Source: Beroe ovata (Eukaryota; Ctenophora; Nuda; Beroida; Beroidae). Taken from it: DNA of 12,862 nucleotides. Shown here in pieces: positions 1 to 9,038 of this stretch. The notes beneath the pieces were generated by a model. The model did no database searches. It was given only the letters and a program-made list of their open reading frames with translations, and was not told the DNA's origin. The stretch covers positions 1 to 12,862 of the forward strand of contig CAMPET010000458.1 of the NCBI GenBank assembly GCA_946803715.1, read 5' to 3'. Every line of letters begins with the position of its first letter. Position 1 is the stretch's first letter. A program made the translations under genes and the position numbers.

Positions 1-301
1 CCTGCAGTCGATACTATCTCGTGCGAGGACTTCCTCAAACTGCGAGTGTGCTGCCTTGATAGCTGCGTTGTTGAAACGATCCACCATCTCACGTGTTGGA
101 AGGAGGCAGACTGGGTTATAACCTGATTTTGAAAGATGGTTAAAATATGTAATTAGGGAAGTGAGTTTATCATCAGGGGAAGCAGCTGACTCGGGTATAT
201 CGATACAACGATCATTGAGGGTTTTGATATCCTGGATGTTATGTGTACCAGTCCTCACACGGTAAAGAAGCGACTTCCATTCGGAATTCGCGTCACCCGT
301 T
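1..301 (-). repeat. Second copy of part of the PIF1-like helicase coding region
   Basis: These 301 bases match 1315-1615 with no difference that I can find by eye, in the same orientation. They encode the middle of the PIF1-like helicase, from just after motif III to before the C-terminal motifs. The copy ends at the N at base 302. It is open on the minus strand and happens to stay in the same frame as the sequence across the N, where the ambiguous codon reads T-N-A. The copy probably continues to the left of the window. Exact identity next to an N favours an unmerged contig overlap or misjoin over a real tandem duplication, but the window alone cannot exclude a real one. Confidence 0.9.
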
Positions 302-302
302 N
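302..302. other. Single-N join (assembly gap) in the helicase region
   Basis: A single N lies between the C-terminal tail of the helicase reading frame (303 onward) and a repeated internal helicase segment (1-301). The last codon before it on the minus strand is T-N-A, so neither a stop nor its absence can be read here. The true C-terminus of the protein is therefore unknown. Confidence 0.85.
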
Positions 303-2659
303 AGTATGGTATGATTGATGTGTGATAGGTGTTGATCATGGACTGTTGTGACATGTGTTGAAGTATGATGGTGCTTCTAGAACATGATGATGCGAGACGA
401 ATGATTTCATGAACACTTTGTGATACATCAACTGGAATATGAATGAATTGTCGTGATACGCCAGTATTTTTCCGCTTCGGTGGGACTTTATTGTTGGTGT
501 CTGTTGTGATGTTGGTGTCTGGAACCTCAATCTTGACCGCTGGCGGCGCCGGCTTTGTTGTAGTATCAGGTTGGTTGACCTTGGGGATAACAGTCTTACA
601 GTTAGACCTTGGTTTTTTGACAGAGGTGGAAATTATAGAGTCGATTGTAGTTTTGGCTTTCTTTCTATTACTACTAATGTACCAAACACGCTCAGGGGTG
701 ATATAAAAAGATTGCAAATCCTTTTTATTCAAATTAGCTGCATTACTTCTGTACTCCCGTGATATACCAGACTTACTACCCAACCGAATGTACTCTTCTA
801 GTGAAGCTGTGCTAACGAGAATTTTCTTAGGGCTAAAGTTAATGAGGTGAACACCGTTAACAGTAGAAACTCTACTAAGTGCAACATATGTTTGGCTACG
901 TGCAAAAATACACTTTCCTAGGTCAATCAATGCAGATGGTAAAGTTAGCCCTTGAGCCTTATGAATTGTCATGGCGTAAGATAAGCATAAAGGAAATTGT
1001 TCTCTATGAAGGAAAGCCCCTGGGAAGATCTGAATCTTCCTCTTTACGGGCTTGATGGTGATTGAATCCTCCTTCTTATCGAACAATACCTTTATACCTG
1101 TTATTACGTTTGTATGCTCATCCCTTTCCACACCACTCACGACACCAATAGCCCCGTTAACCAAACCGTTAGCTGTGTCGATGTTGGACCTCAGCATAAC
1201 CCTGACACCATGGCAGATGGGAATCTTCTTCTCCAGTCCAGCAGTGTTCCGGGGATCGTCCAGCTTATCTAGCCTCTGCACAGCCTGTTCTGCAGCCTTG
1301 AGGTTCCTCTTGTTCCTGCAGTCGATACTATCTCGTGCGAGGACTTCCTCAAACTGCGAGTGTGCTGCCTTGATAGCTGCGTTGTTGAAACGATCCACCA
1401 TCTCACGTGTTGGAAGGAGGCAGACTGGGTTATAACCTGATTTTGAAAGATGGTTAAAATATGTAATTAGGGAAGTGAGTTTATCATCAGGGGAAGCAGC
1501 TGACTCGGGTATATCGATACAACGATCATTGAGGGTTTTGATATCCTGGATGTTATGTGTACCAGTCCTCACACGGTAAAGAAGCGACTTCCATTCGGAA
1601 TTCGCGTCACCCGTTTGACGTTGATTGATTGTAAGCTCATCAAAATCAAATTCTAGCCAAAGATTTAGGGAAATTTTATTACCATCCGTAATTTTTTGCA
1701 TCATGTCAGCATTTACTTCCTTATATGGGGACTGGGCCTGGACAGGGTCTAATTGAAGAAGATCGCCAAACAAAATGACCGACTTATTACCAAATGGTGC
1801 TTTCTCACCAAATATCTCACACAGACGCATATGAAGGAGCAGCAGAATGACATTACTCACCATACTTACCTCATCCACGATGACACACTGGAGATCTTGT
1901 AGGACAACTCTCGTCTGATCCAAGGTTTTCTGATTGAGGGGTTCGTACTTAGGATGGCTACCGTGTTCCACTGGCAAGTTGAATGCTGAATGGAGGGTTT
2001 GACCCTTGATGTTATCGGCTGCCAATCCTGTTGGTGCCCCAAGAATGTTATCACAATGACGGTTATAGACATTCCTCTGAACATACATGAAACCAACCAA
2101 AGATTTGATTAGATAAGACTTTCCCGTTCCCCCATACCCACTTACATACAACAATAACGGCTTAAAATCATCACAATTACACTTCTTTTCATTATGATCC
2201 AACAAATGTAACAAATTCCCTGTGACCCTATCATATACTCTACGCTGATCTACATTTAACGTGGAAATAAATTCATTTAACTCATCCTCAGTCTTGATAT
2301 CACTGTTCTGTTTCAAATTTTCGAAGTCCTGCAATGCCTGAGCTATGACCGGATCATCGTCCTCCATGTGAGCTGCCATCGGATCTTCCTCCTTCCTATC
2401 ATCCCCTGCTTCCTGATCTGCCCTCTCCTCCATCTCTTCCCTCATTCTCTTGATGGTCGACCGCCTCTCATACCTCGTCTTCATTTCAGGGAGCTCATCT
2501 AAGACTCTGAAGAATTCCTCTTTGTACGACTCACTCGGACCCATGATGTCAGTCTCTTGGCGCCATGGCTTATACAGACAAAGGAAACTGTAGTAGAAGG
2601 ACTCGGGATTCTTTATGGCATCAAACTCGTAGTGTTGTATGATAGGAAGTTTACCATTT
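303..2659 (-). CDS. Helitron helicase part: PIF1-like SF1 DNA helicase, C-terminal portion of Rep-Hel protein
   Basis: The minus strand is open from 2658 down to the N at 302, about 785 codons with no stop. It begins with about 70 residues that repeat the end of the neighbouring Rep segment, then has a Glu/Asp-rich linker, then a PIF1-type helicase. Walker A (GYGGTGKS) lies near 2116-2140, Walker B (IVDEVSM) near 1860-1880 and motif III (GDLLQLDP) near 1744-1770. The PIF1 signature with IHKAQG lies near 951-985 and motif VI (YVALSRV) near 867-897. Helitron helicases of this family unwind DNA 5'-3' during rolling-circle transposition and are normally fused C-terminal to the Rep nuclease, as here. 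From about 640 to 303 a low-complexity tail rich in Lys, Thr and Pro follows, with no domain I recognise. The segment lacks its own start codon context and its end is lost at the N. Helicase identity is secure. Confidence 0.92.
2438..2659 (-). repeat. Left copy of 222-bp duplication flanking the N at 2660
   Basis: This stretch aligns base for base, without gaps, with 2661-2882. I count 13 mismatches in 222 positions by eye, about 94% identity. Both copies encode the same stretch at the Rep-helicase boundary, and most differences are silent. The copies sit exactly on either side of a single N, as expected for two contig ends whose overlap was not merged. Confidence 0.9.
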
Positions 2660-2660
2660 N

Positions 2661-2882
2661 TCCCTCATTCGCTTGATGGTCGACCGCCTCTCAAACTTTG
2701 TCTTCATTTCTGGGAGCTCATCTAAAACTCGGAAGAATTCCTCTTTATACGACTCACTCGGGCCCATGATGTCAGTCTCTTGGCGCCATGGTTTGTACAG
2801 ACAAAGGAAACTGTAGTAGAAGGACTCAGGATTCTTTATCGCATCAAACTCGTAGTGTTGTATGATAGGAAGTTTACCATTT
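2661..2882 (-). repeat. Right copy of 222-bp duplication flanking the N at 2660
   Basis: This is the partner of 2438-2659. Here the reading frame ends three codons past the methionine-arginine pair, at a TAA made by running across the N into the other copy. That stop is an artefact of the join, not the end of the Rep protein. Confidence 0.9.
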
Positions 2883-5800
2883 CTTTTCTTGAGTCGGGCA
2901 ATTGTCTTCAACCCATCTTCATCTTTGATTTCAATGATTAAATGAGAGGCGGCCTTCTTGTCATAAGTACGCTCATAGTGCTTGACGTAGTCGTGCAATG
3001 ACATCTGATCAAATGGGGCAATGTCTGGTCTCCTAGGGTAGAAGTCGTGAATGAAATCAGGAGCAAAGATGTCGGTGTCGTTGTCATCCTGCTTCTTGAG
3101 CTCTTCAACTTTCTTCAGACACCTGGTTCTGTACCTAGGAAACGTTGTTGGAACAAATATGAACTTCTCACTTATCTGAAACAGCTCCCCATTATTCTGG
3201 ACCATCCTATCTATGGCTTCATGTGTCGACATTTCCCTATTCCTGAGGCAATGATACACAAATTTGGTGGTGTTCTGGAATGCAGATTTAGTGTCATCTG
3301 TGACAAAGGACTCAATGTGACTTTTCTCTGGCTTAGTGACATATTTGGTTACGTATTCTACAATTGAAAATGAATCTTCTGACAGAAACTGAATATCCAT
3401 GTTACCGCCCCATAAATATAAAAGATCGGGATTATAGTCATTGATATTACTTTCCTCAGAAGTTCGAGCCAGATCATACAACCTCTTCTTTAACTTGTTC
3501 TTCCGTCGACCAATTACACATGATAACACATCGTGGAGCTGAAACACTTGTGACTCTTTCCTAGGAAAACCGAAACGACAGACCTTCTTATACTTACCTC
3601 CTGACTTGATGAGTCTTAAACAATAGTCCCGACACTTGTGACGCTGATACTTATCCACCATGTCGTAGAGCTCAGGCTCCTCGTTCTTGTCAGGCAATTT
3701 ACAGGAAGCGTACTTTTGTATGAAATCTGCTACTTGTTGATCAGAATCCCTCCCTATAACCGGTGCCCCCTCTACCCAGAACAAGCAATGAAAATGAGCA
3801 ACCCCCCTACCCTGATACTCAGTGCGAATGAAATACTTTGTTACCTTACCAATAGGGTCTGCTTTCAGTATAAAGTTGAGAGTAGCTGCGAATCGCTTGT
3901 GGATGAAGTTGGAGACTAACACAGGATCCTTGGCGAGTACCTCGTTGTCAGACAGGTTCTCGATGCCAGGAAGATCCGTGTTCTGTTCCCGCACGTACTC
4001 CACCAGCTCTTCCCAGTCGTACTCTGCGGGAGAGAATGTTACAAACCAAGAGGCAGGACCACTTTCCTCACAAATAGACTGAATTTTCTTTCTATTAAAA
4101 CTCCAATATTGAGGCGTCCCCGGAATATCCCTGACAGATCGAGACAATCGTTTCTGCAGGTCAGGATCATTATCCCCCAATCTCTTCAAGAATTCCTTTG
4201 TACTGATGTTCCCTAAGCCCTTCACGTTCCTCAATGATGCGTATACTCCCTGTGCTATCTTCCTCCGTTCATACTCCTGACTCAAGCTGAAAATGTAGGG
4301 GACGTTACGTCTGATGTTCCCGTGTCTCGAGAAAAGCCTGGACCTCTCGTACTGTAGGGGGCCAATTTTCCTATCTCGTTCCTCCTTGGCATTCCTCCCA
4401 CCAATCCCCCAGGGAAACACCTCCGGGAAACACAAGACATCCAAATTTGGTTCCTGTAGGGATATTGCTTCGTCATCAACACGTAACAACTGATACAAGC
4501 TATCCAGCCATTGTGTATTATCCTCAAACCCGTCAATACACGTTACTGTATAGTGTGTGATGAGATTCTGGAAGTCCTCTTCAGACATCTGTTCCAAGAT
4601 CTTCCTCACTACTTCCTCCTTCTTCTCACCCTCGTGGTCATTGTCGTTCTTCTTCGTCTCTTCGTGGTCACTGTCTACCGAGGACTCCTCACTGGTTTCT
4701 GTGTTGCCACCCCCTCTGAGCATGTTCAATATGTCCTCCTCTGAAATATCCCGAGTCACATTGTCACACATGACATCATGATGCGACTCGGTTTGTTTTT
4801 TCTCAGTAGAGTTGTTGTTGTACTGTGAACTCAAATCATTATAAAGTGAATACATTACACTGTGCACAAGATCTTCGCCTAATTTACAATCTTTAACAGA
4901 ATAATTTAAATGAGCCGAACAATTGAAACATTTCTTTAAGATCTTAGCACTACTATATTTCTCTAGTGTATCTATGAGCAAAGAACGGAAAACTTCTACA
5001 TCAAAATATTGAAGATTAACCTTCAATCCGTTATTGCCTTCAGACATATAGATTTTGCCCTTCAAAATGTCCTTATAAACGGCTATTATATCGCCAATAA
5101 AATCTTTGCTTATGCAGTTACCACAACACGAACGTGTCTTCTTAACGTAGCTGAGTAATTTCAAAATATCTCCAATATACTTAACGTTTAAAACTAAATT
5201 CTGTAATGACTCAAATGATGGTGGACCAATGTCTCTTGTCGGAATCGAACCAAGGTCACCTTGTCCGGTCGCATTTTCATTTTGATATGCAATGTTCAAA
5301 GGTTCATTGCCATGACGAGGTATTCTGAGGGACGAGCAATCTGTTGCGACTTTATCCGACAGAGAGACAATGGTTTCATCATTCGGATGTAAACTATGAT
5401 GACATTTTACGCATTTCTCTACAACTTGATTCTCAACATAAACATCTGCCACAGTTTTCAACACAATAATATTCCTGGAAAGTTTCTGATTCCTTGATAT
5501 ACCATCATGAAGCTTCTTCAAAAATTTTGATGCAGACACCCTCTGAATAACACAAATTGCGGAACACTGTCTATCGGATTTCTTATGACAGTCCTTACAC
5601 AGGTACCCTTTACCCCTCAGAATATCAATGTTCTTCAAATATTCTAGCTGTTTCCCTCTGAGTATTTCCATTTTACCTGAATTCTCCGTGGTAACAGCTT
5701 TTGTCTTTTCGATTGACTGAGTTTTTTTGAATGAAATCCGCTTATAGCACTGATCAACTAAACACCAACTGCAACATGATTCTTTCCTGTCATGATACGA

Positions 5801-6987
5801 TTTCTTCAACTTCATGACAATGCTAGCCGTGTTAGATAAGTCAACTGATTTAAAATTGATTAGTGATTGTCCGCAACCAAGTTTCCATGATACACGTGTC
5901 CTAGTGTCCCGCAATATCCCGTCACACTGATCACATAGAGTCCCACTGACAATGAGTTTACGTGCATAGTCCAACAGCATATGTAAAAGAGTATATTTCA
6001 TTCTGTCTGATGGAAGTTTCATTACTGACAGTTTTTCTATATCGTGGTCACTGAGTACTGCAATATCGTCTTCAACAATTGCAGAACATGATTTGATTGT
6101 TCCCAATTTTTTACCCTTATCAAAATTATCATGGGAAACCCCTCCACCCGATAGTTTTCGTTTCCTACAAAGTCCAGGACTGACAAGAGTCAAATTTGAC
6201 ATGATTTTTTCTAAATGTGATAAATCAAACTGTTCACCTCCTGAAGATGGGCTGTCCAATGGGAGCAAGTCGTCTGTCAGGGAAACGAGATCGTCTGTGT
6301 CGATAAGAGTCGATGACGGTGACCGTGAAGAGGATGTAGAGTGTAGAGAGGATGTTGTAGGAGTGATAGGTATACTAGTAGTACTTGGAGGTGAGACCAA
6401 ATCGTCCGTGCTGAATGNCGTGCTAAATGACGCCTGTGTACCTGGCTGAGTGTTACCCTGGCTGACATTGTCATCATCAGGGGGAAGTAAGTCAAGGGGG
6501 TTAGCAGGGATAGCCACATCTTTATAAAGAGGGTTATTGGTTTTCAGCCAAACTAGAGCTGTGTGAACCTTATTAACAGAGACAAGACGCTGCCAAACAG
6601 CCCGGTTCTTCTTAGGGATACCGTGCAACACAATGAACTCGTCTGGGTTAACAAGTTTAGTCGGTCTATCGCCGAACAACTCCTTGATAGTAGAGTCGAG
6701 AGGAGACATAATGTGCACAGCAAACCCCTTAAGCTTATCCATACGAACACTATACGGTAAATTAGCCCCCACTGCCGTTACCTTGAATATACTCTGATAA
6801 CACATAGCAATATGAATAAATATTCTTTCAAAATCATTCAAACACTTGATACAGTCAGGAAGTAACCCAGTATCCATACCATTACCCTTACATATTGTTG
6901 GAACTTTATCCCTTCCCAATTCCCCAGAACATGCACGACAAATTTTCAAACCAATTAAACTTTCTACCGGCGACTCACCCCTCATCA
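2661..6987 (-). CDS. Helitron Rep part: HUH nuclease with two catalytic tyrosines and cysteine-rich N-terminal region
   Basis: This segment of about 1440 codons is open throughout; the ATG at 6985 is internal to the domain, not a true start. Residues are counted from that ATG. Residues 1-165 repeat the DUF6570-like region of the next segment. A Ser/Thr-rich linker (about 185-250) contains an N at residue 190. A cysteine-rich region (about 345-700) has pairs such as CDQC, CCSWC, CVKC, CCGNC and CFNC, followed by an acidic stretch near 775-800. The Helitron core has CFPEVFPWG, then FVTFSPAEYDW near 980. The metal-binding HUH motif HFH is at residues 1064-1066 (3788-3796). The tyrosine motif YVTKY has Tyr at 1211 and 1215 (codons 3353-3355 and 3341-3343). 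In Helitrons these tyrosines nick the DNA and hold the 5' end for rolling-circle transposition. All catalytic residues are present. The apparent stop at the left end is a join artefact. Confidence 0.93.
6273..6987 (-). repeat. Left copy of about 0.71-kb duplication flanking the N at 6988
   Basis: This stretch aligns with 6989-7700. From 6481 to 6987 it pairs without gaps with 7194-7700; I count 35 mismatches in 507 positions by eye, about 93% identity. The Ser/Thr-rich linker end differs by small indels, including an extra block in the right copy. The copies meet at a single N. Both keep the same open frame and nearly the same protein, so they are alleles or paralogous Helitron copies joined end to end. 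Confidence 0.88.
6418..6418. other. Single-N join with 11-bp flanking overlap
   Basis: The N is preceded by cgtgctgaatg and followed by cgtgctaaatg, an 11-base repeat with one mismatch. The second copy of this region (around 7130-7150) has the motif once and no N. The N and the short repeat therefore look like an unmerged read or contig overlap, which adds about four spurious residues to the conceptual protein. Confidence 0.75.
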
Positions 6988-6988
6988 N

Positions 6989-7700
6989 TCTGTCAGGGAA
7001 ACGAGATCGTCTGTGTCGATGGCAGTCGATGAGGGTGACCGTGATGAGGATGTAGAGTGTGTCATGTCATCATTGAGACCAGGGGTAGTAGGAGGAGTGA
7101 TAGGAATACTAGTATTTGAGACTAGATCGTCCGTGCTGAATGACGCCTGTGGACCTGGCTGAGTGTTACCCTGGCTGACATTGTCATCATCAGGGGGAAG
7201 TAAGTCAACGGGGTTAGCAGGGATAGCCACATCTTTATAAAGAGGGTTATTGGCTTTCAGCCATACTAGAGCTGCGTGAATCTTATTTACAGAAACAAGA
7301 CGCTGCCAAACAGCCCTATTCTTCTTAGGAATACCGTGCAACACAATAAACTCGTCAGGGTTGACAAGTTTAGTCGGCCTATTGCCGAACAACTCTTTGA
7401 TAGTAGAGTCGAGAGGAGACATTATATGAACCGCAAACCCCTTTAGCTTATCCATACGAACACTATACGGTAAATTAGCCCCTACTGCCGAAACTTTGAA
7501 TATACTCTGATAACACATAGCAATATGAATAAATATTCTCTCAAAATCATTCAAACACTTGATACAGTCAGGAAGTAACCCAGTATCCATACCATTAGCC
7601 TTACATATAGTTGGAACCCTATTTCTACCCAATTCCCCAGAACATGCACGACAAATTCTCAAGCCAATTAAACTTTCTACCGGCGACTCACCCCTCATCA
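6989..7700 (-). repeat. Right copy of about 0.71-kb duplication flanking the N at 6988
   Basis: This is the partner of 6273-6987. It continues without interruption into the N-terminal exon sequence to the right, so this copy is the one physically attached to the upstream exons. Confidence 0.88.
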
Positions 7701-8913
7701 CAACACGTTCACTACAATTAAGATACCTGAATAAAGTCTGCCATGCGGCGTTGTCGAGATTCCTCCTCCTGGATGTGATGGTCTCGATGTGGGCGTCGTC
7801 GACCAACTTATCACAGGAGATGCATGGCGTCCTGGGGAGATTTTCATCACGTTTCTTATAGAAATCTAGCAAATTCTCACCATATTTCTCAGTGAGAGTC
7901 TGGCGATTGACAATAGTGTTAGGCCGATTCACATTAAATATTTTAGAAGGTTTATCATGGGGTGGATACGCTAGTAATTTATACAGATACTCAAAGTCTC
8001 CACATGCGACTGCTGCATCGAGATCTGCGATGATTTCGTTCATGTTCTTCAGGTCACTGAGATAATTGTAGAACTTTCTGAGGTTGTTGTAGTGAGGGTA
8101 AAGTTTTCTGAGGAGTACAAGTTTAGATGAACAACCATTGACACCACTAAAACATTCAGAGGGGTGATTCCTCTTATCTACAGTCAACAAATACGGTTTT
8201 GATACATTTACAGGACATTCATTGATTTTGTCAAGGAGAACACGGATACCTTTACGACTTACCGATTTACATTCTTCAAGCAACTCCAGTATTGCTTCTA
8301 CTTCACCTGATTCTGCTGGAATACAATTCTTCACACACGGACTGATAACTTCCCCCTCGTCATGATCTGTACCTGCCTTTTTAGTTTTGAAAGAGTACTC
8401 TGTCATACCCCCCCGATAACTGAATTCTGGGAAATACGGCTCCCAACCCTTAGCGTGACAAGCATCCCCTAGAATTGCATGAGTTTTATCCCCCTCACTT
8501 GATAGAGCCACCTTAGCACATACTTCCCTACAATAAACATTCAACCTATGCACCGCGAAATATACACACTGAACCCATCTATCCCTCCTCAGTAGAATGT
8601 CATTTACTAAGGACCTAGTTAGGAAATTTATCTTAAACCTGTCCCCATACCCAGCAAAATCTCTCCCTCCCGAATATCCTCCCAACAAATCATCTATATC
8701 CCCATACTTATATATTGCATTAGCTATCATTGCGATAGCCCTACTTTTATACATAATTCTAGTCTTAGACTTGAGAAATTTTTTGTTTTTGAACAATGAA
8801 TGATAACTTCTCTTATCGTTGCTGGACAGTAGTGACGGGAGGAAAAGTCGTCTCCTCGAACTTATTATCAGTCTTTCTGCTTTCTTGTATGCATCAGTCA
8901 CGAAATCAGGGAC
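6989..8913 (-). CDS. N-terminal part of Helitron protein with DUF6570-like region (start of the long exon)
   Basis: About 641 codons are open up to the N at 6988. The right boundary is a 3' splice site: the minus strand reads aatttcag and then gtccctgat, and the exon begins at 8913 in phase 0. The frame stays open upstream to a TGA at 8968-8970, but no ATG lies between, so starting at the GTG at 8901 is unlikely. A Cys pair (CISC) is followed by CRACSGELG and NGMDTGLLPDC...LNDFERIFIH. That resembles the DUF6570 region found in Helitron proteins N-terminal to Rep; its function is not established. The part nearest the splice site is basic and has no domain I recognise. The segment ends in a Ser/Thr/Asp-rich linker with repeated TDDLVS. 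It precedes the Rep segment after removal of the duplicated stretch. Confidence 0.88.
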
Positions 8914-9038
8914 CTGAAATTGTATATTGAACGTTACATGTACCTCATATGAATAACAATTTGCGAGTCAATTCCACAACTGCGAAATTTCGCAGGCATT
9001 CATAATTATAGCACAATTCTGAGGGCACACATGATTAC
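8914..9038 (-). other. Phase-0 intron, 125 bases
   Basis: The donor reads catgag then gtaatc and the acceptor reads tttcag then gtccc on the minus strand. The exon to the right ends with a complete Glu codon (9041-9039) and the exon to the left begins with a complete Val codon (8913-8911), so splicing joins the two frames exactly. Both unspliced frames run into stops inside this interval. This makes it the best-supported junction in the window. Confidence 0.85.

Noticed and set aside
1052-1435. Plus-strand open frame over the helicase region
   Set aside because: It is the antisense shadow of the PIF1-like helicase, whose minus-strand frame contains all helicase motifs in order.
1866-2096. 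Minus-strand open frame within the helicase
   Set aside because: It is out of frame with the helicase motifs and shows no family resemblance; the long helicase frame covers the same bases.
2651-2660. TAA stop apparently ending the Rep protein before the helicase
   Set aside because: The stop arises only by reading across the N into the repeated copy. Both copies, read separately, continue openly through this point.
8965-8995. Inverted repeat tgcgaaatttcgca as a possible operator or terminator
   Set aside because: It is a perfect short palindrome but lies inside a eukaryotic intron. Bacterial-type regulation does not apply, and a 14-base palindrome can occur by chance.
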